The notes beneath the pieces are model-generated. The model made no database searches, had not been told where the DNA came from, and worked only from the letters and a program-made list of their open reading frames with translations. A stretch of 64,000 nt of DNA. It comes from JBCBKL01 sp038521825 (GTDB lineage Bacteria; Pseudomonadota; Alphaproteobacteria; Rhodobacterales; Rhodobacteraceae). The position numbers and the translations under genes are program-made. The stretch covers positions 310,001-374,000 of the forward strand of contig JBCBKL010000001.1 in the NCBI GenBank assembly GCA_038521825.1, in the 5' to 3' direction. Positions 16,028-24,478 of the stretch are shown here, piece by piece (the first letter of the stretch is position 1; every line of letters begins with the position of its first letter).

Positions 16028-16885
16028 TTGCCCGTCAGACAACAAGGCATTGCCGTAACAAGACAGGCGCTCGGCTTATCTGATTTCAGAACGAGCGGTT
16101 TTACGTTGAGCAGCAGCATATCTTACGCCCGCATCCGAGCTTGGGCTCGCACGTTTATCCCGCCCGCAATTTACATGTGGCTGGCGCGGCGTGAGCCGCT
16201 GATCGTCGTGCCAATCGTCCCGTTTCTGCTGATGTTCGTAGCTGCGCAGGTCGTTTTTGCAGGCTGGCCTCAGATAGATTTGGCTGTGTCACAGGCGTTT
16301 TTCGACGACCACTTCGTGGCCGCGCGGCTGCCCGGATTGGAAGATGTCCGGCAAGTGCTGTGGATGGCGACAATCGTCATGTTCCTGCTGGCCGTGATCA
16401 TGGCGTTCGCCACGGCACTGACCCGTATACCTTTTCCCATTCAAAGCGGTGCGTGGGCTTACATCGCCCTGGTCTACCTCGCGGCGCCCGGTATCTTGGT
16501 GAATGGAGTTTTGAAGGAATATTGGGGCCGAGCCCGCCCCGCCGATGTTTCCGTTTTTGGGGGCGACGCCGTCTTTACACCCGCCTTTCAGATCGCGTCT
16601 GAATGCGCATCGAACTGTTCGTTTGTCTCTGGCGAAGTGGCAGGCACGACAGCGTTTGCGATCGCACTGTTCGTTCTCGCCCGTCAGCTCTCCGATCCAT
16701 ATTGGTCTACTCCGCTGCGCTGGATTGCGTGTGCCTCAGTCGTGATCGTCGCGCTGCAGCGGGTTTCGACCGGTCGCCATTTCCTGTCTGACGCTGTATT
16801 CGCGATCTTGATTACGGTGGCCGTGGCCCTTTTGATCGATTTCGGGCAGCGGCTGCTATGGAAATCAAAGGGGGTCCAGGTATGA
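16028..16885 (+). CDS. PAP2-family membrane phosphatase (lipid A or undecaprenyl phosphatase-like), start uncertain
   Basis: A polytopic PAP2-superfamily phosphatase of at most 285 residues. The three motifs are KEYWGRARP (motif 1), FVSGEVAG (motif 2) and RVSTGRHFLSD (motif 3). In motif 2 the usual SGH histidine is replaced by glutamate. Membrane spans flank the motifs, placing the active site at the periplasmic face. The start is unclear: the frame opens with TTG at 16028, another TTG lies at 16106, and the first ATG is at 16175 without a clear ribosome binding site. It overlaps the GT2 gene by four bases. In such clusters these enzymes remove phosphate from lipid A or polyprenyl phosphates, but the substrate here is inferred. 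Confidence 0.82.
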   Translation: MPVRQQGIAVTRQALGLSDFRTSGFTLSSSISYARIRAWARTFIPPAIYMWLARREPLIVVPIVPFLLMFVAAQVVFAGWPQIDLAVSQAFFDDHFVAARLPGLEDVRQVLWMATIVMFLLAVIMAFATALTRIPFPIQSGAWAYIALVYLAAPGILVNGVLKEYWGRARPADVSVFGGDAVFTPAFQIASECASNCSFVSGEVAGTTAFAIALFVLARQLSDPYWSTPLRWIACASVVIVALQRVSTGRHFLSDAVFAILITVAVALLIDFGQRLLWKSKGVQV

Positions 16886-17622
16886 CGTCCGAGGTCAAAG
16901 TTACTGTTGTCATCCCCGCCTTGAACGAGGCCGAAAACATAGTTGTGCTACTTGAGGGCATCGATGCGGCGATGGCCAACCGTTCGGACTACGAAATCAT
17001 AGTGGTCGATGATGGATCGACAGACGATACTGGCGCCTTGGTGTTGGCAGGGCCCGCGCATTGGCGCGTTCTGCGGCACAGCCAAAAGGCGGGGCAGTCA
17101 GCAGCGGTTCATTCGGGTGTGACGGCAGCGAGGGGAGACCTGATCGTCACGTTGGATGGTGATGGTCAAAACCCACCCAAATTCATCCCGACGGTTCTGG
17201 CGCCGCTCGAAGGTGATGCGGCTGAGTCCCCTGCGCTGGTTGCTGGGCAGCGGGCCAAGCGGCAGGACACGTTTTCGAAACGGTGGGCGTCGAAGGCGGC
17301 CAATGCCATCCGTTCCGGTCTATTGAAAGATGAGACGCGCGACACGGGCTGCGGTCTCAAGGCATTCCGCCGCGATGCCTTTCTTGAGCTGCCGTTCTTC
17401 AACCACATGCACCGCTATCTGCCAGCTCTTTTCGCGCGCGCCGGGTATTCGGTTCATCATGTGGATGTGGGGCACGCACCACGGGTCGCGGGAGCGTCGA
17501 AATACAACAACTTGCAACGCGCGCTGGTCGGTGCCGTCGATCTGCTGGGTGTTTACTGGCTGATCAAACGTCGCAAGATCGCCACCGCGCAAGAGCGGGC
17601 GAGAGAGGACAAAAGCCCATGA
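16882..17622 (+). CDS. family 2 glycosyltransferase (polyprenyl-phosphate sugar synthase-like)
   Basis: A 246-residue GT-A glycosyltransferase of the dolichyl-phosphate mannose synthase/ArnC/RgtE type. Motifs are VTVVIPALNEAENI at the N terminus, IIVVDDGSTDDTG, VTLDGDGQNPP (metal-binding DxD-like) and DTGCGLKAFRRDAFLELPFF (acceptor loop). It has no C-terminal membrane spans, so it likely acts at the inner face of the membrane and charges a polyprenyl phosphate with a sugar for the GT39 enzyme three genes on. Start overlap is ATGA with the PAP2 gene. The sugar is unknown; RgtE of rhizobia uses galacturonate. Confidence 0.88.
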   Translation: MTSEVKVTVVIPALNEAENIVVLLEGIDAAMANRSDYEIIVVDDGSTDDTGALVLAGPAHWRVLRHSQKAGQSAAVHSGVTAARGDLIVTLDGDGQNPPKFIPTVLAPLEGDAAESPALVAGQRAKRQDTFSKRWASKAANAIRSGLLKDETRDTGCGLKAFRRDAFLELPFFNHMHRYLPALFARAGYSVHHVDVGHAPRVAGASKYNNLQRALVGAVDLLGVYWLIKRRKIATAQERAREDKSP

Positions 17623-17918
17623 ACGAGGTCTATGCTTTCCTCGGCGTGAATGACATGCGGGAGTTTCTTTGGGTCCTGTTCGGTCTCGGCGGTCAGCTAT
17701 TGTTCATGTCGCGATTTCTGGTTCAGTGGATCGCCTCCGAACGTGTTGGGCGTTCCGTCATTCCGATGGCGTTCTGGTACTTCTCGATCTGCGGCGGGAT
17801 CATCCTTTTGACCTACGCCATCTACAAACGCGATCCGGTATTTATCCTCGGCCAGTCGATGGGTGTGTTCATCTATGCCCGTAATCTTTGGCTGATCAGG
17901 CGAGAGCGGATGGCGTGA
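17619..17918 (+). CDS. LAB_N (lipid-A-disaccharide synthase N-terminal domain-like) small membrane protein
   Basis: A 99-residue membrane protein matching the LAB_N domain, with the motif FMSRFLVQWIASERVGRSVIP and then YFSICGGIILLTYAIYKRDP and ARNLWLIRRER. Three membrane spans are likely. The domain usually occurs alone beside lipid-A-modifying glycosyltransferases, and its biochemical role is not established. It overlaps both neighbours by four bases (ATGA before, GTGA after), so it is part of a tightly coupled four-gene unit. Confidence 0.9.
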   Translation: MNEVYAFLGVNDMREFLWVLFGLGGQLLFMSRFLVQWIASERVGRSVIPMAFWYFSICGGIILLTYAIYKRDPVFILGQSMGVFIYARNLWLIRRERMA

Positions 17919-19312
17919 CGCTGTCTCTTCAACTGGGGATCCTCGCGAGCGCGGTCACCGCCTTGCGCGTTCTAACCCTCTATCTCTCACCCACGGATTT
18001 GTTCTTTGATGAAGCGCAGTATTGGCTGTGGGGCCAGACGCTGGATTTCGGTTACTATTCGAAACCACCCATGATCGCGTGGCTTATCCGCGCGGTAACC
18101 GAGCTGGCGGGCAGCATAGAGCCGTTCTGGGTGCGGCTCGCCGCGCCCATCCTACACGGGGTCACCGGTTTCGTTCTTGGCTTGTGGGTCGGCACAATTC
18201 ATCGGCCCGCAGCCATCTGGACGACGGCCATTTACCTTTCCATGCCGATCGTCGCAGTCGGATCATGGATGATATCGACCGATACTGTCATGGCACCGTT
18301 CTTTGCGCTCGCCCTTTGGGCATGGTGGCGGCATCTGCAAAGCAAGGGCAACGTGTCGGGCGTGATGGCCGGTCTGTGCATTGGCCTTGCGATGATGTCG
18401 AAATACGCGGCCATCTACTTTTGGGCGGGTACAGTTATCGTTGCGTTGGTCTTTGGCCAAAGACCCACCCTTCGCGGCGCACTTCTGGCCCTTGCGGGCT
18501 TTCTGATCGCGATTATGCCGAACCTTCTCTGGAACTTCGCAAACGATCTTTCGACACTCGATCATACGATGGATAACGCCGACTGGGTTCGGGAAGGCAA
18601 CGAAGTCGCCTATAACTGGTCCGGGCTGTTGGAATTCTTGGGCTCGCAGATTTTTGTGATTGGCCCTGTGTTCTTTTTCGTCTGGCTTGCGGCATTGGTG
18701 CGCCGTTCTGACAAGACGATCCGATGGCTGCTGGCCTTTTCGATCCCCGTTCTTCTGGTCGTCTGCGCACAGGCCTTCTTGTCAAAGGCATATGCCAACT
18801 GGGCATTCGCCGCTTATCTGACGGCCGTGCCGCTAGTGGCGCTGGCACTTACCATGCGGGGAGAACGCGGACTGCTCTGGTCGGGCCTCGGCATCAATGT
18901 TGCACTGTGTCTGATCGTTTCCGCTTTGATCGTTGTTCCGTCGCTCGCTCCGCGGGTCACAGATCGGTATGTTGGCAGGGCCGAAATGATGTCGCAGATC
19001 ATCGATGCGGCGGCGGGGCGTACGATCGTTGCAAGTCACCGGCACCTTCTGGCGGATCTCTTCTATACCCGGGCGCTGACCGGTGCCGGATCTGAGATCT
19101 TTTCCATCCCCCCTGAAGGACGGGCCAAGAATTTCTATGCCCAGACCCATCCTTGGCCAGCAGCCAGCCCTGCGGTTTTTGTCGGGCGATCTGCTCCGGT
19201 ATGTAACGGACGTCTGGTTGAGCCCGAGATCGACTTCGATGTTGTTCCGGGCGCCTACGGCGACTGGGTGCTCGCGGCCTACCCCATCGAACCGGATTGC
19301 GACCTGCCTTAG
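17915..19312 (+). CDS. ArnT/RgtD-like family 39 glycosyltransferase
   Basis: A 465-residue polytopic glycosyltransferase that takes sugar from a polyprenyl phosphate donor at the periplasmic face, as ArnT does with aminoarabinose and Rgt enzymes with galacturonate. Family signs are DLFFDEAQYWLWGQ (first-loop acidic catalytic motif), FGYYSKPPMIAWLIR and later MMSKYAAIYFW. About 10-12 membrane spans are followed by a periplasmic C-terminal part. I chose the GTG at 17915, which overlaps the LAB_N stop, over a TTG at 17888. The PAP2-GT2-LAB_N-GT39 order supports lipid A or outer-core decoration. Confidence 0.87.
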   Translation: MTLSLQLGILASAVTALRVLTLYLSPTDLFFDEAQYWLWGQTLDFGYYSKPPMIAWLIRAVTELAGSIEPFWVRLAAPILHGVTGFVLGLWVGTIHRPAAIWTTAIYLSMPIVAVGSWMISTDTVMAPFFALALWAWWRHLQSKGNVSGVMAGLCIGLAMMSKYAAIYFWAGTVIVALVFGQRPTLRGALLALAGFLIAIMPNLLWNFANDLSTLDHTMDNADWVREGNEVAYNWSGLLEFLGSQIFVIGPVFFFVWLAALVRRSDKTIRWLLAFSIPVLLVVCAQAFLSKAYANWAFAAYLTAVPLVALALTMRGERGLLWSGLGINVALCLIVSALIVVPSLAPRVTDRYVGRAEMMSQIIDAAAGRTIVASHRHLLADLFYTRALTGAGSEIFSIPPEGRAKNFYAQTHPWPAASPAVFVGRSAPVCNGRLVEPEIDFDVVPGAYGDWVLAAYPIEPDCDLP

Positions 19313-19447
19313 CAGACCCTTCGCATTGCTTTCATCCGCTGTTCATGTGATCGCGACCGAAACGTTCACTGCACGTATGGGGCGAACTTTATCCGGTTGG
19401 TCCAAATAGGGTGTCATAGGAAACACGCTGAAAATGGAACCGGAACA

Positions 19448-20512
19448 ATGACACTCTGTAGCGCCTTTGATTATTCCCTCTGCGACATGGCCAAGTGGGC
19501 CTTTACCACACGGCGGGTAAAGCGCGCAGACGTCGCCAATATCTCCGGCAACTTTGCGATTGCGCAAGCCGGTGACCTGATCCTGTGCGAGGTGGTTGAG
19601 ATCGGACAACACAAGAAGATCCAGCTGGCCGAGCGGCGGACGTCCGCGATGTATCCCGGCGACCTTGTCGTTCTATGTGTCGGTGACCGCTATGCGCCAG
19701 ACCAGTTTCTGTCGCGGGCTAGCGTCGGCGATGATATTGTCGCGCTCGCGGCTGGCGGCGGCGTCTGCGGCGAGATTGAAGCGGCGCATCTTCGGATGGA
19801 TGAGCCGACAAGGCTTCGGCCCATCGGGTTGCTACTGAACAGGGCCGGATCGGTCATCAATGTGGCAGACTATGCCCTGCCTACGATGCCTGCAGACAAC
19901 CGGGTGACAGTCTTTGGTGTCTTCGGCGCATCGATGAATTCCGGAAAAACCACCGCAGCGGCCAGCCTCGCCCACGGATTACGGCGCGCCGGTTACTCGA
20001 CGGTGGGTGTGAAGGCGACCGGAACCGGGGCATTTGGTGACTTCAATGCCTTTGACGATGCAGGCGTCGCCGTGATGGACTTTACGGATGTGGGTATGGC
20101 AACCACCTACCGCGTTCCGATGGAGCGGATCGCGCGGGGTTTCGACACCCTGATTGGTACCGCGGCGCAATCGGGTGCAGAAGTGGTGGTTGTTGAATTC
20201 GCCGATGGCGTCTTTCAGCAGGAGACGCGTGCCATCCTTCAGGGGTCGCGCATTCGCGACCGTCTGGACGGATTGCTGTTCGCGGCACCTGACGCGCTTG
20301 GTGCCATGGGCGGTGTTGCTGTGCTGGAACGCTACGGACTGTCGCCCTTTGCCATCTCGGGCATGCTGACGCTTTCGCCTCTTGCAACGCAGGAGGCGCT
20401 CGAGATCACGGGCTTGCCCATCCTGTCGCGCGATGAGCTTTGGGACCCGGCGGTGATCAGCCGCCATGCTTCACCGCTGATGCGCGCGAACAACAATCAG
20501 GTCGCGGCATGA
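19448..20512 (+). CDS. P-loop NTPase of unknown function, linked to an ABC-exporter-like gene
   Basis: A 354-residue cytosolic protein. Residues about 35-110 look like a small beta-rich domain (AGDLILCEVVEIGQHKK, YPGDLVVLCVGDRY). Residues 150-354 form a SIMIBI-like P-loop domain with Walker A GASMNSGKTT (160-169), then VKATGTGAFGDFNAFDDAGV and VVVVEFADGVFQQET. It shares the P-loop style with DgcN/DUF1611 and dethiobiotin-synthetase-like proteins, but I cannot name a family. The start is the ATG at 19448. Its stop overlaps the next gene by four bases, so the NTPase and the ABC-like protein are probably made together. Confidence 0.72.
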   Translation: MTLCSAFDYSLCDMAKWAFTTRRVKRADVANISGNFAIAQAGDLILCEVVEIGQHKKIQLAERRTSAMYPGDLVVLCVGDRYAPDQFLSRASVGDDIVALAAGGGVCGEIEAAHLRMDEPTRLRPIGLLLNRAGSVINVADYALPTMPADNRVTVFGVFGASMNSGKTTAAASLAHGLRRAGYSTVGVKATGTGAFGDFNAFDDAGVAVMDFTDVGMATTYRVPMERIARGFDTLIGTAAQSGAEVVVVEFADGVFQQETRAILQGSRIRDRLDGLLFAAPDALGAMGGVAVLERYGLSPFAISGMLTLSPLATQEALEITGLPILSRDELWDPAVISRHASPLMRANNNQVAA

Positions 20513-22059
20513 ACCGCCTGCCGAAAGTCATCGAGGGGGACCGCATCGCCGATACGGTCTTCCTGCCTCTGATGGGGGTCGCGCAGGCTGTCGCCATCGG
20601 AAAAGGGGCCTTCGCCACGCGTGACGCGTTTACAGCGTTACATGCCGGGATGCCGCCCGACCTCTCGACGTTGACAAGGCTGTTTCTGGCTGGTTTCGTC
20701 GCCGCTGGTCTGGAATACCTGCTTCGCATGCGGGCCGAGGCCTTGGGCCAAAGCTATGCCGCCGCGCTGCGCCTCAAGCTTTTTGATCATATCTCTGGTA
20801 TGCCGCGCCGCGCGCTGGAAACACGGCGGCTGGGCGGGCTCTCATTACGCTTTGTCGGTGATCTGTCTACGGCGCGGAACTGGTTTGGCCAGGGATTGCC
20901 GGGGATCATATCGGCGATTGCGATCCTGCCGGGGGCTGCGTTTGTGCTGTGGCTTCTCAGTCCGGCGCTGGCGCTGGCCAGCGTGCTTCCCCTATCGCTG
21001 TCTCTGATCGGGATGGCGCTTGCGGCACTTGGCCTGGAGGCAAGACATCGACGACTGCGGTCCAAACGCGCGAATATCTCGATCCAGATGATGGAGCGGA
21101 TCGCGATTTCGCCCGAGCTCGACCTGATTGGTCGAACCGACAAAGAGCTTCGGGAACTCGATAAAAACAGCAAACAATTGAGGCAGGACGCCATGGCGCG
21201 CTTGGGTCTTTCGGGAACGCTTCGTCTGTTCCCGCAGATCGGTGCTGCATGTGCCGGGTGCGCCGTCTTCGGTGTCGCGGGGGGCATTGGGGTTGCGCCG
21301 GGCGTTGTGGCAGCATCTTTGGCGGTGCTGGCTTTGCTGGCCGCCCCGCTATTAACGCTGGCCGAGGCGTGGGACCAATTCTGCGCCTGGCGGATCGCCC
21401 GACAGAAGCTTGAGACACTTCTGTCGCAACCCAGCAAGCGGCGGATTGTCGTGGCCATCGGACATGCGCCGCGGGTATCCATCTCCGGCTCGCTCGTGGA
21501 AAGAGAGGTGCAGGCCGGGGCAACCGTGCTGATAGATGGACTGCGCGGGGCCGGCAAGTCGCGGCTGGCTTCGGTTCTGGCGGGTCTGGATGACGACCCG
21601 CAGATCAACGTGCGGTTTGAAAACATGGCGGGTCGGCAGCCCAAGACTGCATACATCGGTGCCAACCCGGTCACGCTCCAAGGCAGCTTGCGCCGTGCTT
21701 TGACGCTTGGCCACTCATCCAGACCGGATCGCATTGCGGTTCGCGACGCTGCACGAGACTTCGGTCTGCGTCGCTTGCTGAGAAGGATTGGTGGCACCAA
21801 TGGCCGGATCGCCGAGGGCGGACGTAACCTGTCGGTCGGTGAAAGCCTGCGGTTCGACTTTGCCCGAGCATTGCTGGGTCAACCGGATCTGATCGTGATC
21901 GATACAAGCCGGTTTTGGGCCGATCCAAACCACCAATCCCTGTTCCAAAAGCTGCGCGATGGAACCGATGCAACGATATTTGTGACGGGTCCGCCCTTGT
22001 CAGATCTGCATTTCGATACAACCATTAATCTAAGCCGCGCCGAACAAGCGGCAGCCTAA
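20509..22059 (+). CDS. ABC-exporter-like half transporter with a degenerate ATPase domain
   Basis: A 516-residue protein with a membrane domain (residues about 15-295; spans near 55-72, 130-175 and 245-285) and a C-terminal ABC ATPase domain. Walker A is intact (GLRGAGKS, 344-351) and Walker B keeps its aspartate (LIVID, 461-465). However, the catalytic glutamate position is threonine (T466), the signature reads LSVGE (441-445), the Q-loop region reads YIGANP where a glutamine is expected, and the H-loop reads FVTGPP without histidine. It may bind ATP but probably hydrolyses it poorly. It is coupled to the upstream P-loop NTPase and followed 30 bases later by a histidine kinase gene. Confidence 0.8.
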   Translation: MNRLPKVIEGDRIADTVFLPLMGVAQAVAIGKGAFATRDAFTALHAGMPPDLSTLTRLFLAGFVAAGLEYLLRMRAEALGQSYAAALRLKLFDHISGMPRRALETRRLGGLSLRFVGDLSTARNWFGQGLPGIISAIAILPGAAFVLWLLSPALALASVLPLSLSLIGMALAALGLEARHRRLRSKRANISIQMMERIAISPELDLIGRTDKELRELDKNSKQLRQDAMARLGLSGTLRLFPQIGAACAGCAVFGVAGGIGVAPGVVAASLAVLALLAAPLLTLAEAWDQFCAWRIARQKLETLLSQPSKRRIVVAIGHAPRVSISGSLVEREVQAGATVLIDGLRGAGKSRLASVLAGLDDDPQINVRFENMAGRQPKTAYIGANPVTLQGSLRRALTLGHSSRPDRIAVRDAARDFGLRRLLRRIGGTNGRIAEGGRNLSVGESLRFDFARALLGQPDLIVIDTSRFWADPNHQSLFQKLRDGTDATIFVTGPPLSDLHFDTTINLSRAEQAAA

Positions 22060-22089
22060 GCTTTTTGTGCCTTTGGCAGGAGGCGAGAG

Positions 22090-23710
22090 ATGAAGATTAC
22101 CGGACTCTTCTCAATTTATGGCGCAGCATTCTTTGTGGTCACCGTATCGCTGGCCGGCCTGACATTATGGAACATCGACCGCACACGGTTCTGGGATGAC
22201 CGGATCGCGCTGGCACAGACGTCCTACAATGAACATCTGACCCTTCAGGCGAATATCTACATGCTGCTCAAGCAGTATGGTGATGCCCTGATCATCGGGG
22301 ATCGCGATGAAGGGCGTGGCGAGCGGATGCTGTCGACCCAGATCGCCAACAGCATCAACCGCATTCGCGAAGTCATCGCACGCGAGATCGAGTTGGTCGG
22401 CGAAGAAGAGTTCGAAGAGCTCGAACTGCTTTCGCGCATCGAAAAGGACGTTGAACGGCTGACATCGCTTTTGGGTCGTCTCGGAGATGACGGTGCACCG
22501 ATGACGGACGAATTCAGAATGGCACGCCTTGTTGACGTGCTCGATCGACAGATCGACGTCAATCTTTCCAGTATGATCGATGAAGCGCTGGAAGAAGAAC
22601 TTGAAGAGGTCATGGAGACCGAGGCCGAGGCCGCCGCCTTTCGCTCAACCAGCCGACAAGTCGTCATCGGGATCGTTGCGATTGCGATGGCAATCTTAGT
22701 GATCTGTGGAATCTCATATTGGCGTCTCGTTCAACGCCCGATCTCGGAACTCCGCGAGGTGGTCGACGATTTCGGTGCCGGTCGTTTTGGTAGACGTGCG
22801 CGCGTGTCCGGCGGCACTGAATTGAGGGAGCTTAGCCGCGTTCTGAATCATATGGCGGCCCGTCTCGCTGCGCGAGAAGCGACCGCCAAGGAACAGAATG
22901 AGTTGCTTGAGGCGCGTGTCAGTGAACGAACAAAGGAACTCGAAGAGCTTCTCGGCCGCATCGAGCAGTCCGAGGAAAACCGCCGCCAGCTTATGGCTGA
23001 CATCAGCCATGAATTGCGCACTCCTCTTGCGATCATTCAGGGAGAGGCCGAAGTCACGCTGCGGGGGGGGGCAACAGACACCAGAGGTCTATTCTGATGC
23101 CCTTGCGCGCATCATGGACTCTGCGCGGCACACCGTCCGCATCGTAAACGACCTGCTTTTGATTTCTCGACAGGAAGCGGGGCAGCTTCGTCTTGAGCTC
23201 AGTGAAACGAATCTGCGTTACGTCCTTCATGAGGCGGTGAAGATCTTTCCAGGTAAGGTCGAGACAACGGACCAACTGACCAAGGAACCCCGTGTGCGGG
23301 CTGACGTCGTCAGGATGCGCCAGTGTCTTTTGGCCGTCTTTCAGAACGCCAAACGCTACGGAGGCTCTGAAATCAACGCCATACTTCACAACAATGGCTA
23401 TGGTTTCACTATAAGCATCGATGACAATGGCCCCGGCATGAGCGATGCAGAGCGGGCGCACGCATTCGACCGCTTTTTCCGTGGCAACGACTCGTCACGG
23501 GGTGACAGCGAGGGTACCGGTCTTGGCCTGCCCATCGTGCGCTCGATCATGGAAGCGCATGGAGGAACTGCGACTTTGCACACCGCGCCTGACGGCGGAC
23601 TGCGCGTGAACCTTACCCTGCCCCATCGAAGCCTGATATCCGTAGTCTCAACCGATGATGGTACCGAGGAAGACAAAACAGGCCCGTCCAACCAGAGTTT
23701 AGGCGCGTAA
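22090..23710 (+). pseudogene. sensor histidine kinase interrupted by a frameshift in a run of nine G
   Basis: Two frames together make one HAMP-type histidine kinase of 539 residues. The first (22090-23097) carries an N-terminal membrane span, a periplasmic part with an acidic stretch (residues about 96-125), a second span (191-210), HAMP, a coiled coil and the phospho-acceptor box SHELRTPL (H307), then runs into TGA. The second continues with the rest of the dimerisation domain and the ATPase domain (QNAKRYGG, DDNGPGM, EGTGLGLPIV). Removing one G from the tract at 23063-23071 joins them as LRGGQQTPEVY. All catalytic motifs are intact otherwise. It may be a sequencing error, a true mutation or a phase-variable switch. 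Its partner is the regulator at 23807. Confidence 0.85.
23063..23071 (+). repeat. poly-G tract (G9) at the histidine kinase frameshift
   Basis: Nine consecutive G lie 58 bases after the codon of the phospho-acceptor histidine. Eight G (or eleven) would give a continuous kinase, nine gives a truncated protein lacking the ATPase domain. Tracts of this length can slip during replication. Confidence 0.9.
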
Positions 23711-23806
23711 ACCTGCGATCCGACCACCTGTTTATAGATCGCCGACCTTATGGATTTCTCCGCCCGTAGCCGTGTTCTAGGCAGCGAGGAACGTGAGAGG
23801 CAAACA

Positions 23807-24478
23807 ATGAACATTCTGCTTATTGAAGACGAAACCCGAGTGGCCGACTTCATTCGGCGTGGTTTGGCTGCGGAGGGATGGTCTGTCCACCACGCGCCAG
23901 ACGGAGAAACAGGGATCGAGATGATCGCCATCCACGATTTCGATGTCGTGCTTTTGGATCTCATGCTACCGGGGATCAGCGGACAATCCGTATGTCAGAA
24001 GTTGCGTGCCCGGAAGAATACAACGCCGATCCTGATGCTTAGCGCCTTGGACGCGATCGAAGAACGCGTCGAGGGGCTTAAGATCGGAGCGGATGATTAC
24101 CTGCCCAAACCCTTTGATTTCGATGAGCTGGTCGCGCGTATTGAAGCGCTTCATCGCCGGGCCAAGAGCTTTGATTGCCAGACCGACAACCCGACCATCG
24201 ACAAGGGTGGTATCGTCTTTGACCGCTCATCGCTGATCGTCACCGTGCATGGCAACGAAATCGAATTGTCGAGCAAGGAGAGGGATCTGCTGCTCTTGTT
24301 TTTGACGAATGCAGGCCGCGTGCTGTCTCGTGAGAGGATCCTGAACGCGGTATGGGGGGTAAACGCGGATCCGATGACGAACATCGTGGATGTTTACGTT
24401 GGTAGGTTAAGACGAAAGCTCGGGGATCAGGCGGGTAGGATCGTCACGTTGCGAAACGTGGGCTATCGCTTCGAGTAG
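23807..24478 (+). CDS. OmpR-family response regulator
   Basis: A 223-residue two-domain regulator. The receiver has the acidic pocket E7/D8, the phospho-acceptor D51 (VVLLDLMLPG), S79 and K101 (LPKPFDFDEL). The C-terminal winged helix has the OmpR signature IELSSKERDLLLLFL, then VLSRERILNAVWG and VDVYVGRLRRKLG. GAGAGG precedes the ATG at 23807; an in-frame ATG at 23750 would add 19 unlikely residues. It follows the broken histidine kinase by about 95 bases and should be its partner. Targets are unknown; the preceding transporter-like operon is the natural guess. Confidence 0.92.
   Translation: MNILLIEDETRVADFIRRGLAAEGWSVHHAPDGETGIEMIAIHDFDVVLLDLMLPGISGQSVCQKLRARKNTTPILMLSALDAIEERVEGLKIGADDYLPKPFDFDELVARIEALHRRAKSFDCQTDNPTIDKGGIVFDRSSLIVTVHGNEIELSSKERDLLLLFLTNAGRVLSRERILNAVWGVNADPMTNIVDVYVGRLRRKLGDQAGRIVTLRNVGYRFE

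Noticed and set aside
20787..21800. A 337-codon minus-strand frame opposite the ABC-like gene
   Set aside because: It is antisense to a protein with clear ABC motifs, and the translation is rich in Ser/Arg/Pro as expected of a shadow frame.
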